Shown here piece after piece: positions 44,949 to 57,785 of a stretch of 64,000 bases of DNA. The notes under the pieces are model-generated. The model was not told the origin of the DNA and did no database searches. It saw only the letters and a list, made by a program, of their open reading frames with translations. The first letter of the stretch is position 1. The number at the start of each line of letters is the position of its first letter. Source of the stretch: Paludibacter jiangxiensis (GTDB taxonomy: Bacteria; Bacteroidota; Bacteroidia; Bacteroidales; Paludibacteraceae). The DNA lies in NCBI RefSeq assembly GCF_001618385.1, contig NZ_BDCR01000001.1, positions 1,054,001 through 1,118,000 on the forward strand, given 5' to 3'. Both the position numbers and the translations under genes were made by a program.

Positions 44949-47900
44949 GTGAGAAAATTTCTTTTTATATCGTTTTATCTGCTTGGTTTTTGTTCTGCTT
45001 TGTTTGCCGCCCCGACCATCGTGCCGCAGGAGGTGATGAAACGTGTTTACGAGGAGGTAAAAACGCCTTACAAATACGGTTTGGTGGTGGCTCCTGCCGA
45101 CAATTACCACAAAATAGACTGTCCTACCGTTTTCCGCGAAAAGGGGAAGTGGTACATGAGCTATATCGTTTACAACGGCAAGGAAGGGTTGGACGGTCGT
45201 GGTTACGAAACCTGGCTGGCTACCAGCGATGATCTGTTGCACTGGCAATCCCTCGGGCGCATCCTCTCGTATCCGCAGGGCGATGTGTGGGACAAAAATC
45301 AGCGGGCAGGTTACATCTCGCTCATCGACATGCAGTGGGGCGGTAGCTACCAGGCTCAACCGTTCAACGGCAAACATTGGCTCTCCTATTTCGGAGGTAA
45401 CGTCACCGGCTACGAGATGGGAATGCTCAAAGAGTGCATCGCCTACACCGACGGCGATATTACCAAAGCTCATGAATGGACACCTCTGGAAAAACCTGTT
45501 CTGACGCCTACCGATCCCGATGCGGGCTGGTGGGAAAGCCTTACGCAGTACAAATCGTCCGTTATCTGGGACAAATCGAAGAAACTCGGCCATCCGTTTG
45601 TGATGTATTACAATGCCGGGGGCGTTAATCCTACCAATAAGGTAAAAGCCGAACGCATCAGTATTGCTCTTTCTGATGATATGGTTCACTGGAAACGTTA
45701 CCAGGGTAATCCCATCGTCAACCACGAGGAGGGAATTACCGGTGACGCGGTGATTCAGCAGATGGGCGATGTCTATGTGATGTTCTACTTCAGCGCATTC
45801 CGCAAGAACCGGCCATACAAGGCTTTCAATACCTTTGCCTGTTCTTACGATCTGGTGCACTGGATCGACTGGACGGGTGCCGATCTGGTGATTCCGGGTG
45901 AGAAATACGACAATCTCTTTGCTCATAAGTCGTATGTGGTAAAGTGGAACGGCGTGGTGTATCATTTCTACTGTGCTGTGAATGACGATAACCAGCGTGG
46001 AATTGCTGTGGCTGTTTCCAAAGATTTGGGCAAGAGCTTGGTGCGTTTTCCAAAACCCGAAAAAGTAACTTTCCGCAAGGAGATTTCGTTGAATAAAGGG
46101 TGGCTGACTGCCGAAAATGATTCGAACCGTACGGCCTATGCCGGTTTTGAAAAGAGCGGTTACAATACTACTGATTGGAAACAGGTGAATGTGCCGCACA
46201 ACTGGGATACCTACGATGGTGCCCGTCGCCTGAAGCATGGCAACAAACACGGATATGCCTGGTATAAAAAGAGCTTTACCGTGCAGAACTTCGGTGCTGG
46301 CAAACGTTATTTTCTCTATTTCGAAGGGGTTGGATCGTATGCCACCGTTTGGCTCAATGGCAAACAGGTGGGCTACCATGCCGGTGGTCGCACCACGTTT
46401 ACCCTCGATGTGACCGACGCTATTCGTTTTGATTCTCCCAACGAACTGGCTGTCAAAGCTGATCATCCTGCGATGATTACCGATTTGCCGTGGGTATGCG
46501 GTGGTTGTTCGTCCGAGATCGGATTTTCCGAAGGCTCGCAGCCGCTCGGTATTTTTCGTCCGGTGACGTTGGTGGTAAGCAATTCGTTGCGTGTAGAACC
46601 GTTTGGCGTGCACGTCTGGAACGATGCGCCGAAAGATGAAAAGAATCCGTCGCTGGTGCTCCATTTTGAAACGGAGGTGAAGAACTACAGTAATCGCACG
46701 CGTCGTTTCGTTTTGGTAAACAAACTGTTGAATAAAGAAAATATTCAGCAGGTGCGTGTGGGCGATACCATCGAACTGAAACCCGGCGAAGCGAGAATTG
46801 TGAAACAGACCTCTCCTACGGTGAAAAATCCGGTTCTCTGGAGTCCCGAAAATCCGTTCCTTTACAAGGTGGTGACCATGGTGCGTGAAGATGGCAAAAC
46901 GGTGGACGAAGAGTACACCAACTACGGCTTGCGCTGGATTAGCTGGCCGCAAAGTCGCAACGACAATGACAAACGTTTTTATTTGAATGGAAAGCCGTTG
47001 CTCATCAATGGTGTTGGTGAATACGAGCATCAGCTGGGAAATAGCAGTGCGCTCGACAGCACCGAAATAGAGGCCCGAATCAACCTGATCAAAGCGGCCG
47101 GTTTCAACGCGTTTCGCGATGCGCATCAACCGCATAACCTTTACTACAAGGATTTGATCGACAAAAATGGCCTGCTCTTCTGGTCGCAACTTTCGGCTCA
47201 TGTGTGGTACGATACTCCCGAATTTCGCAAAAATTTCAAAAACAACCTGATCGAGTGGGTGAAAGAGCGTCGCAATTCGCCGTCAGTGATTCTTTGGGGC
47301 TTGCAAAACGAAAGTGCGCTGCCTGAAGATTTTGCCAAAGAATGTACCGAATTGATCCGTCAACTCGATCCTACTTCGCCGTCGCAACGGTTGGTGACTA
47401 CCTGCAATTTCGGCAGCGGCACCGATTGGAATGTGATGCAGAACTGGTCGGGCACCTACATCAACAGCGGCGATCCGAAGAACTATCCTGCTGTTTTGAA
47501 AAAAGAGCTGCTCAATGGCGAATATGGAGCCTGGCGCAGCCTCGACCTGCATACCGAAGGGGCATTCGAGCAAAATGGAAAACTGAGTGAAGACCGCATG
47601 AGTCAGTTGCTGGAGATGAAGATCCGCCAGCTCGATCAGGTGAAGGACAGTACCTGCGGCCAGTTTCTCTGGACATATAATTCGCACGACAATCCCGGTC
47701 GCGTACAGAACGAAGAGGGTTTGCGCGAAATCGACCGCATCGGACCGTTCAATTACAAAGGACTGCTCACCTCGTGGGGCGAACCGGTGGATGCTTTTTA
47801 TCTTTACCGTTCCAACTATGCGCCGAAGGAGAAGGAGCCGATGGTCTATATTGTGTCGCACACCTGGCCCGATCGTTGGGAAAAACCGGGCGTGAAGAGC

Positions 47901-49400
47901 GGTCTGACGATTTACTCCAATTGCGATGAGGTGGAACTGTTCAACGACGTAAAAGCGCTTTCGTTGGGCAAACGCACTAAAAACGGGGTGGGTACTCATT
48001 TTCAATGGGATAATTTCGATCTGAAATACAACGTCCTCTATGCCGTAGGTTATGTAAATGGAAAAGCCGTAGCGGAAGATGTGATCGTTTTGAACAATCT
48101 TCCCCGTGCTCCTCATTTCGATCAATTGGTTGACAAGGATAATATTACAAAGCCGGAAGCCGGTTACAACTATATCTATCGCGTCAATTGCGGCGGTGCC
48201 GATTATACCGATATCAACAAGAATAAGTGGTCGGCTGATCGCCATCTGAGCGGCAAAGATCGTTGGGGTTCGCTTTCGTGGACAGACGATTACGGTAATC
48301 TGCCTCCATTCCTGGCTTCGCAACGTTACACCAAAGACCCGATTGCCGGAAGTGCCGACTGGTCGTTGTTCCAGACCTTTCGTTATGGTCGCGACCGTCT
48401 GCGTTACCGCTTTCCTTTGCCCGACGGCGACTATCGCGTGGAGCTCTACTTTGTGGAACCGTGGTATGGAACGGGTGGCGGACTGGATTGCGAAGGTTTC
48501 CGCGTGTTTGACGTGGCGGCCAACGGCAAGACTTTGCTTCACGATCTTGACATCTGGAAAGAGGCCGGTCACGACCGGGTGTTGAAAAAGGTGGTGATGG
48601 CCAGAGCCGAAAATGGCATGTTGGAGATCAGCTTCCCCGGAGTGAAAGCCGGACAGGCGATTATCTCGGCCATTGCCGTTGTTTCGACCGACAAATCGAT
48701 ACAACCTGCTCCGCAGTCCGAATCGGTTTTTACCAACGTGAAAGGGGCGGTGACCGGTACATGGCTCGAACCCAACGCCAACTTCCCCAATCTGAAACCG
48801 GAGATGTATGGTGCCGAATGGCTCGCTTCCGATCAGAAGGCAAAAGTGTCGCAGATCAGTTTCTCGCTGACTGCCGATGCCGACGTTTACCTGCGTCAGG
48901 ATACTGGGTATCTAAAAACGACTTACCGCAAAGGCGAAACGATAACCTTCAAAAAAGGGAGCCGTGCTGCCGTGGTGCCGGTAGTGAAGTGGGCGGTAGA
49001 ACCGAACCTGCGCCCGGAACTCACTTTTGAAGCTGAAACGGCGCAATTGCAGGGTAGCGGTTGGCAGAAAATGGCATTGAAAAACAAAGCCGGACAAAAG
49101 GTGACTGCCGACGGCGCACATAGCATTATCTGGTCGGTAGCGCCCGGCGTGGCCAATGTCTATGCCTTGCGTTTCAACTATCTGAACATTACGCCGAATT
49201 CGATAGATGCCCGCATTAAAATAACCGATCAGGCCGGTAACGTGGTCCGCGACGATGCCATCCGTTTTCCGACCACACCCGAGAAGTGGCGCGTATTGGG
49301 AACCTCCACCGGTTCGTATATCAATGCAGGTCATTATAAGGTAATTATCAGCGGAGATAAACTGAACGGACTGGCTTTTGAATCGTTGGTGATGCAGTAG
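44949..49400 (+). CDS. GH137-GH2 fusion (beta-L-arabinofuranosidase + beta-glucuronidase type) with malectin-like domain
   Basis: 1483 residues. The start is GTG at 44949, needed for the signal peptide (VRKFLFISFYLLGFCSALFAA); no suitable ATG exists. Residues about 30-370 are a five-bladed propeller of GH43/GH137 type (HKIDCPTVFREKGKWYMSYI, ITGDAVIQQMGDVYVMFYF, HKSYVVKWNGVVYHFYC in parts). Residues about 378-1010 are GH2 with acid/base E788 (WGLQNESAL) and nucleophile E858 (NGEYGAW). Residues about 1080-1240 are malectin-like (YRVELYFVEPWYG), and the last 150 residues look like a carbohydrate-binding module. This order matches BT0996, the RG-II enzyme that pairs a beta-L-arabinofuranosidase with a beta-glucuronidase (from memory), and is one of the best RG-II markers here. 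Confidence 0.85.
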   Translation: MRKFLFISFYLLGFCSALFAAPTIVPQEVMKRVYEEVKTPYKYGLVVAPADNYHKIDCPTVFREKGKWYMSYIVYNGKEGLDGRGYETWLATSDDLLHWQSLGRILSYPQGDVWDKNQRAGYISLIDMQWGGSYQAQPFNGKHWLSYFGGNVTGYEMGMLKECIAYTDGDITKAHEWTPLEKPVLTPTDPDAGWWESLTQYKSSVIWDKSKKLGHPFVMYYNAGGVNPTNKVKAERISIALSDDMVHWKRYQGNPIVNHEEGITGDAVIQQMGDVYVMFYFSAFRKNRPYKAFNTFACSYDLVHWIDWTGADLVIPGEKYDNLFAHKSYVVKWNGVVYHFYCAVNDDNQRGIAVAVSKDLGKSLVRFPKPEKVTFRKEISLNKGWLTAENDSNRTAYAGFEKSGYNTTDWKQVNVPHNWDTYDGARRLKHGNKHGYAWYKKSFTVQNFGAGKRYFLYFEGVGSYATVWLNGKQVGYHAGGRTTFTLDVTDAIRFDSPNELAVKADHPAMITDLPWVCGGCSSEIGFSEGSQPLGIFRPVTLVVSNSLRVEPFGVHVWNDAPKDEKNPSLVLHFETEVKNYSNRTRRFVLVNKLLNKENIQQVRVGDTIELKPGEARIVKQTSPTVKNPVLWSPENPFLYKVVTMVREDGKTVDEEYTNYGLRWISWPQSRNDNDKRFYLNGKPLLINGVGEYEHQLGNSSALDSTEIEARINLIKAAGFNAFRDAHQPHNLYYKDLIDKNGLLFWSQLSAHVWYDTPEFRKNFKNNLIEWVKERRNSPSVILWGLQNESALPEDFAKECTELIRQLDPTSPSQRLVTTCNFGSGTDWNVMQNWSGTYINSGDPKNYPAVLKKELLNGEYGAWRSLDLHTEGAFEQNGKLSEDRMSQLLEMKIRQLDQVKDSTCGQFLWTYNSHDNPGRVQNEEGLREIDRIGPFNYKGLLTSWGEPVDAFYLYRSNYAPKEKEPMVYIVSHTWPDRWEKPGVKSGLTIYSNCDEVELFNDVKALSLGKRTKNGVGTHFQWDNFDLKYNVLYAVGYVNGKAVAEDVIVLNNLPRAPHFDQLVDKDNITKPEAGYNYIYRVNCGGADYTDINKNKWSADRHLSGKDRWGSLSWTDDYGNLPPFLASQRYTKDPIAGSADWSLFQTFRYGRDRLRYRFPLPDGDYRVELYFVEPWYGTGGGLDCEGFRVFDVAANGKTLLHDLDIWKEAGHDRVLKKVVMARAENGMLEISFPGVKAGQAIISAIAVVSTDKSIQPAPQSESVFTNVKGAVTGTWLEPNANFPNLKPEMYGAEWLASDQKAKVSQISFSLTADADVYLRQDTGYLKTTYRKGETITFKKGSRAAVVPVVKWAVEPNLRPELTFEAETAQLQGSGWQKMALKNKAGQKVTADGAHSIIWSVAPGVANVYALRFNYLNITPNSIDARIKITDQAGNVVRDDAIRFPTTPEKWRVLGTSTGSYINAGHYKVIISGDKLNGLAFESLVMQ

Positions 49401-49413
49401 AATATGTGTTTTA

Positions 49414-49465
49414 AACACGAAGTCACGAAGACTCTAAAAAAGTTGTGTCTTTGAGTCTTTGTGTT
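49414..49465. repeat. Intergenic inverted repeat (AACACGAAG/CTTTGTGTT)
   Basis: AACACGAAGTCACGAAGACTC (in part) pairs imperfectly with GAGTCTTTGTGTT. It fills most of the 79-bp gap between GH137-GH2 and the next GH2. Confidence 0.5.
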
Positions 49466-49467
49466 GA

Positions 49468-52734
<3,267 letters not shown>

Positions 52735-52819
52735 TGTGTGGATTTGAAGATGTGAGGATGTGGAAATGACCAGATTCGCATTCCCAAATCTCCAAATTCT
52801 CAAATCCCCAAATTGAAAA

Positions 52820-55696
52820 ATGAAACAATTGAAATTGAAGATGGGTTTGCTGCTTGTTGCAGCGTTTGTGAGTGTCCTGAGCATACAGGCGCAAAAGAAA
52901 AGTCCGGCGGTTGCCGCGTCGACCGAAACGGCGATTCAGTACCTCTCGGGACATGGTTCCGACGATGCTGTCGATTGGGACTTTTTCTGTACCGATGGCC
53001 GTAACAGTGGCAAATGGTCGAAGATTAAAGTGCCCTCCTGCTGGGAATTGCAGGGTTTTGGCACCTACCAGTACGGAATGCCGTTTTATGGCAAGGCCGA
53101 TCCTCCGGGCATTGCCAAGGAGCAGGGCAAGTATAAGTACAAGTTCAAATTGCCGAAAGAGTGGGCGGGTCGTGAGGTGCGCATTGTCTTCGATGGTGTG
53201 ATGACCGACTGTGAAGCGCAAATCAACGGTCGTAAATGCGTGGGACTCCATCAGGGCTCTTTCTACCGTTTCAAGGCAGATGTGAGTGACCGTATCTTTT
53301 TTGGCGACAAGGAAAATCTGTTGGAGGTGACAGTCAGTAAAGAATCCTCTAATCCGAGTGTGAATCTTGCCGAACGTCGCGCCGACTTCTGGAATTTCGG
53401 AGGTATTATCCGTCCGGTATTTGTGGAGGCACTTCCGGCTCAAAACATCGACCGCACCGCTATCGATGCCAAAGCCGACGGTTCGTTTGCCGCCGATGTC
53501 TATCTTGGTTCGGGACAAGGCTCCGATTTCAAAGTGGTGGCTCAGTTGACCGACAAAGAGGGTAAAAATGTGGGTAAAGCTATTGAAGTGCCGGTGCGCG
53601 GTGGTTCCGATCGCGTGAAAGTGGAAGGCGCGTTTTCAGGCATCAAAACATGGTCGCCCGAAACGCCGAACCTCTATAATGTGACGTTTTCGTTGATACA
53701 GGGCAACATTGTCCGTCATACCGTGAAGGAACGTTTTGGCTTCCGCACCATCGAAGTACGACCGAGCGATGGTTTGTATATCAACGGACAAAAGGTTCTC
53801 GTAAAAGGGGTGAACCGTCACAGTTTCCGTCCCGAAACCGGCCGTACGCTTAGCAAAAAAGACAATTACGATGACGTGAAGCTCATCAAGGAGATGAACA
53901 TGAACGCCGTACGTTTGTCGCACTATCCTTCCGATCCCGAATTTCTGGATGCCTGCGACGAACTGGGTCTCTACGTGATGGTGGAATTGCTTGGCTGGCA
54001 TGGAAAATACGATACCACCGTGGGTAAAAAATTGGTAAACGAAATGGTAACCCGCGACCTGAACCACCCGAGCGTTACTTGGTGGTCGAATGGCAACGAG
54101 GGTGGCTTCAACTTTGATCTTGACGGAGAATTTGCCCCTCTTGATCCGCAAAAACGTCCGGTATTACATCCACAGGCAAATTTTGGAGGCTTCGAAACTA
54201 TGCACTATCGTTCGTATGGTGAAAGTCAGGAGTATATGCGCAAACCGGAGATTTTTATGCCTACCGAGTTCTTGCATGGGTTGTACGATGGCGGCCATGG
54301 TGCCGGTTTGTACGATTATTGGGAAATGATGCGCAAACATCCGCGTAGCGCGGGTGGTTTCCTCTGGTCGTTTGCTGACGAGGGCGTGGTGCGCACCGAC
54401 CAGAACGGTAAAATTGACAATGCCGGCAGCTATGCTCCCGACGGTATTGTGGGACCGCATCACGAAAAAGAAGGTAGCTTTTTTACAGTCAAACAGGTCT
54501 GGGCGCCGGTACAGGTCAACGTTGCTTCGTTGTCCGAAAACTTCAACGGCGTGTTGTCGGTCGAAAACCGTTACGACTTTATCAACCTGAAAAACTGTAA
54601 GTTTGTTTGGAAACTGGCGAAGTTGCCTTACCTGAAAGAAAAACAGATCGTTGCTTCCGGCGAAATTGGCTCGCCCGATGTGGCGGCTCATGCTTCTGGT
54701 GAACTGAAACTTAACCTGCCTTCCGATTGGCGCAAGGCCGATGTGCTCTATCTTACCGCTACCGATCCTTTCGGTAAGGAGATCTGGACATGGGACTGGA
54801 CATGGAAAAAACCGACCGATTTCTTCTCTTTTGCCGGACAAAAGGGCTCTGTATCTGCCCGTGAAGAGGGTGACAACCTGATTGTAAAAACCGCTTCCGA
54901 CGAACTGACCTTTAGTAAAAAGTCGGGCGAACTGGTCAACGTGTTGCACGATGGCAAAGCTGTCTCGTTCGGTAAGGGACCACGCTTTACGGCTGCCCGC
55001 CGCGGCGACCGCTCCATGGACGTGTTTTACAACCACGACGACAAGGACGCCAAGAGCAAGGAGCGTATTTACAACGATATTTCGGGTAACGACAGACTCA
55101 CCGCTTTCACTTTCAAAACTACTGCCGACAGCGTGACCGTAGATGCCACCTATTTCGGCAACCTGCAGAAAACGCACTGGGCGATTTCGGCTGACGGCAA
55201 CATTCGTGTCGATTATCAGTACGATTACGAAGGTGAGGTAGAGTTGATGGGCGTAAAATTCGACTATCCGGAAGACAAGGTGGTGTCGAAACAGTGGCTG
55301 GGCAACGGCCCTTACCGTGTTTGGCAAAACCGTCTTCATGGCACGCTGCTCGACAACTGGCAACGCGATTACAACGATCCGATTCCGGGAGAATCGTTCG
55401 AATATCCCGAATTCAAAGGCTATTTTGCCAACTGGAAATGGGTGAATTTTACCACCAAAGAAGGTAACTTTGCGCTCGGTAACGACGATCCGGACAGCTA
55501 TCTCGGCGTGTTCACTCCGCGTGACGGTCGCGACGCGCAGCTCTTCACCCTGCCGCAAACCGGTATCTCGGTGCTGAAGGTGATTCCGGCTATGCGCAAC
55601 AAGGTGAACTCCACCGACCTCATCGGCCCTTCGTCGCAAGCCAAATGGGTGAGCGGTGTGCAGAAGGGGAGTATTTATCTGAAATTTGGGAAGTAA
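52820..55696 (+). CDS. GH2 glycosidase, specificity unknown
   Basis: 958 residues. Signal peptide MKQLKLKMGLLLVAAFVS ending SIQAQ. The N-terminal jelly-roll is present (KIKVPSCWELQGFGTYQYG, YKYKFKLPKEWAGREVRIVF). The barrel has KGVNRHSFRPETGR, acid/base E427 (WWSNGNEGGF) and nucleophile E483 (MPTEFLHG). Missing is the LacZ-type HGPYEN tail; instead the C terminus has LGNGPYRVWQNRLHG, so it is related in layout but belongs to a different GH2 branch from the gene before it. GH2 members in RG-II loci include alpha-L-arabinopyranosidase and beta-D-galacturonidase, either of which is possible here. The gene begins with an 85-bp spacer of the AATTTG/CAAATT repeat type. Confidence 0.85.
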   Translation: MKQLKLKMGLLLVAAFVSVLSIQAQKKSPAVAASTETAIQYLSGHGSDDAVDWDFFCTDGRNSGKWSKIKVPSCWELQGFGTYQYGMPFYGKADPPGIAKEQGKYKYKFKLPKEWAGREVRIVFDGVMTDCEAQINGRKCVGLHQGSFYRFKADVSDRIFFGDKENLLEVTVSKESSNPSVNLAERRADFWNFGGIIRPVFVEALPAQNIDRTAIDAKADGSFAADVYLGSGQGSDFKVVAQLTDKEGKNVGKAIEVPVRGGSDRVKVEGAFSGIKTWSPETPNLYNVTFSLIQGNIVRHTVKERFGFRTIEVRPSDGLYINGQKVLVKGVNRHSFRPETGRTLSKKDNYDDVKLIKEMNMNAVRLSHYPSDPEFLDACDELGLYVMVELLGWHGKYDTTVGKKLVNEMVTRDLNHPSVTWWSNGNEGGFNFDLDGEFAPLDPQKRPVLHPQANFGGFETMHYRSYGESQEYMRKPEIFMPTEFLHGLYDGGHGAGLYDYWEMMRKHPRSAGGFLWSFADEGVVRTDQNGKIDNAGSYAPDGIVGPHHEKEGSFFTVKQVWAPVQVNVASLSENFNGVLSVENRYDFINLKNCKFVWKLAKLPYLKEKQIVASGEIGSPDVAAHASGELKLNLPSDWRKADVLYLTATDPFGKEIWTWDWTWKKPTDFFSFAGQKGSVSAREEGDNLIVKTASDELTFSKKSGELVNVLHDGKAVSFGKGPRFTAARRGDRSMDVFYNHDDKDAKSKERIYNDISGNDRLTAFTFKTTADSVTVDATYFGNLQKTHWAISADGNIRVDYQYDYEGEVELMGVKFDYPEDKVVSKQWLGNGPYRVWQNRLHGTLLDNWQRDYNDPIPGESFEYPEFKGYFANWKWVNFTTKEGNFALGNDDPDSYLGVFTPRDGRDAQLFTLPQTGISVLKVIPAMRNKVNSTDLIGPSSQAKWVSGVQKGSIYLKFGK

Positions 55697-55752
55697 GATC
55701 GATACCAAAATTTATTAATTTCAAAATTCCAAGTCTCGTTTAGGCAGATTTT

Positions 55753-55792
55753 TCCTCTCCTTGGGAGAGGGTGCCCGAAGGGCGGGAGAGGT
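55753..55792. repeat. Family D repeat, single unit
   Basis: CCTCTCCTTGGGAGAGG, then CCCGAAGGGC and GGGAGAGGTC, immediately upstream of the esterase ATG. Confidence 0.6.
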
Positions 55793-55806
55793 CAAAATAA
55801 AAAATA

Positions 55807-57234
55807 ATGAACAAATTTGTTTCTTTTTTTGTAGTTCTGTTTTTGGTAATCGGCGTTCATGCCGAGGTGCGTTTGTCGCACATCTTTTCAGACAATATGG
55901 TGTTGCAGCAGCAGTCGAAAGTGGCTGTTTGGGGATGGGCAAAAGCTGGTGCCGCGGTTAGAATCACCCCGTCGTGGGATGGGAAAATAGTTGAAACGAA
56001 AGCCGGTGCCGATGGCAAATGGAAGGCCTTTGTAGCTACCCCGAAAGCGAGCAAAACGGCTTATCGCATCACTTTTAGCGACGGCAAACCGGTAACGCTG
56101 AAAAACGTGCTGATCGGCGAGGTGTGGCTTTGCAGCGGTCAGTCCAACATGGAGATGCCGATGAAGGGCTTCAAGGGCAACCCCATCCTGAATGGGAATA
56201 TGGATATTCTCAAATCGAAGAATCCGATGCTGCGCCTGATCACCGTCAAACGCAACGGACAGCTGGCTCCGGTCGATACCATCTCCGGCACCTGGGAAGA
56301 AGCAACTCCCGAAACGGTGAAGGAGTTCAGCGCCACCGGCTACTACTTCGGCAAACTGCTTAACGAAATGCTAGACGAGCCGGTCGGCCTGATCCTCTGC
56401 TCGTGGGGCGGCTCCTCCATCGAAGCGTGGATGAACCGTGAGATGCTGAAGGATTTTCCCGAAACGAAATTTGCCAAACAGGGCGACACCATCAAAGCGC
56501 CTAACCGCACACCGCTGATGCTTTTCAACGGGATGCTCAACCCCATTATCGGCTACGGCATCAAGGGCTGCATCTGGTATCAGGGCGAAAGCAACTACGA
56601 AAATCCCGATCAATATCCGGCGCTGATGAAAACGATGGTAAGCAACTGGCGGCAACTCTGGGGTCAGGGAGATTTCCCTTTCTACTATTGTCAGATTGCT
56701 CCTTACAATTATGCTTCCATTTCCCCGAAAGAGAAGTGGGGCGGCAAGTTCAATTCGGCGTATCAACGCGAGGCGCAGTTCAAAGCACAGAAACTGATTC
56801 CTAACTCAGGCATGGTGTCGTTGATGGACATTGGCGAGGAGTTCTGCATCCATCCTATGCGCAAAAATGTGGGTGGAGAACGTCTCGCACTCATGGCATT
56901 GGCAAAAACTTACGGACAAAAAGGATTTGCTTATGAAAGCCCGGTACTCAAGGAGATGACCATTGACAAGGATGGTAAGGCAATCCTGAATTTCGACAAT
57001 GCGCCACTCTGGCTTACTTCGTTTGGTAAAGAGCTGAAAACATTCGAGATTGCAGGTGAGGACAAAGTGTTCCACCCTGCCAAAGCGGTAATTAACCGTG
57101 CAAAAGTGGAGGTATCATCTCCCGACGTTCCCAAACCGGTGGCTGTCCGTTATGCTTTCAAGGACTTTGTAGTCGGCGACCTCTTCAGCAACGAAGGTCT
57201 GCCGGTATCGTCGTTCCGGACGGATAATTGGTAA
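55807..57234 (+). CDS. Sialate-O-acetylesterase-like SGNH esterase (CE20/SASA-type)
   Basis: 475 residues. Signal peptide about 1-19 (ending GVHAE). The family start EVRLSHIFSDNMVLQQ is intact, and block I GEVWLCSGQSNMEMP holds the nucleophile Ser. SWGGSSIEAWM and GCIWYQGESNYEN are the following SGNH blocks; the Asp/His pair is probably near FCIHPMRKNVGGERLALMAL (read FCIHPMRKNVGGERL). The family removes O-acetyl groups from sugars. RG-II bears O-acetyl groups on 2-O-methyl-fucose and aceric acid, so deacetylation of those residues is a reasonable role. An acetyl-xylan role is possible but less supported by context. It is separated from the preceding GH2 by a family D repeat. Confidence 0.85.
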   Translation: MNKFVSFFVVLFLVIGVHAEVRLSHIFSDNMVLQQQSKVAVWGWAKAGAAVRITPSWDGKIVETKAGADGKWKAFVATPKASKTAYRITFSDGKPVTLKNVLIGEVWLCSGQSNMEMPMKGFKGNPILNGNMDILKSKNPMLRLITVKRNGQLAPVDTISGTWEEATPETVKEFSATGYYFGKLLNEMLDEPVGLILCSWGGSSIEAWMNREMLKDFPETKFAKQGDTIKAPNRTPLMLFNGMLNPIIGYGIKGCIWYQGESNYENPDQYPALMKTMVSNWRQLWGQGDFPFYYCQIAPYNYASISPKEKWGGKFNSAYQREAQFKAQKLIPNSGMVSLMDIGEEFCIHPMRKNVGGERLALMALAKTYGQKGFAYESPVLKEMTIDKDGKAILNFDNAPLWLTSFGKELKTFEIAGEDKVFHPAKAVINRAKVEVSSPDVPKPVAVRYAFKDFVVGDLFSNEGLPVSSFRTDNW

Positions 57235-57347
57235 ACCTCCGATTTGAAAATTTGGGAAACAACGTTCAGCGAAGCTAATTTGAAGATTTGAAAATTGAAT
57301 CTGAGATAACCGGTGGTCAAGATTTAATAACTTATATGCAATAAAAT

Positions 57348-57686
57348 ATGAAAGTTTCTAAAGTAAAAATGTCAACTCGAAATTTGGATGACCTTGTTAA
57401 CTATTTTGTGGATCAAATACAATTTGATTATGAAAATCATAGCGAGGAGATCTCGATATTGGTGAAGGAAGCCTTTTATTTACGGACAAGTTCCACACAG
57501 AATAATATGCTAATTTTCAAAAGATCGGGGAACCATATATTAGTTGACATTATTGGCAGTGCTGGCGGAACTGGATTGTTGAATTTTAGTTGGGGTTCTG
57601 AAGCCAGTTTTATTAATAAAGTAATGCATTTATTGAAAGATTACTGCTCTCTAAATCGCATTGAGCTTGAAACGCTCAATGATTGA
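57348..57686 (+). CDS. Small cytoplasmic protein, DUF6054-like, unknown function
   Basis: 112 residues, no signal peptide and no membrane segment. The layout MKVSKVKMSTRNLDDLVNYFVDQI, EAFYLRTSSTQNNMLIF, and DIIGSAGGTGLLNFSWGSEASFI recalls DUF6054, in which a Gly-rich turn precedes a FSWGxE motif. No catalytic residues can be named. It is AT-rich and unlike its glycosidase neighbours in codon choice. It lies alone between the esterase and the last GH2 with gaps near 100 bp on both sides, so it may have been inserted into the PUL. No role in sugar use is evident. Confidence 0.5.
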   Translation: MKVSKVKMSTRNLDDLVNYFVDQIQFDYENHSEEISILVKEAFYLRTSSTQNNMLIFKRSGNHILVDIIGSAGGTGLLNFSWGSEASFINKVMHLLKDYCSLNRIELETLND

Positions 57687-57785
57687 GGAAGTTTTCGTGT
57701 GTAAAAGAATCTCTGGTCACTTCGTGGTAAAATAACTGGATTCAGATTGTCTTTGTTCTTTAATCTTTGCTTTTTGTTCTAAAAT

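Noticed and set aside
44940-47201. Long minus-strand open frame of 753 codons, and similar ones at 47283-48704, 54164-55708, 23677-24942 and 52547-53518
   Set aside because: Each lies wholly opposite or across strong plus-strand glycosidase genes with catalytic motifs; the translations show no family pattern and only reflect codon bias on the other strand.
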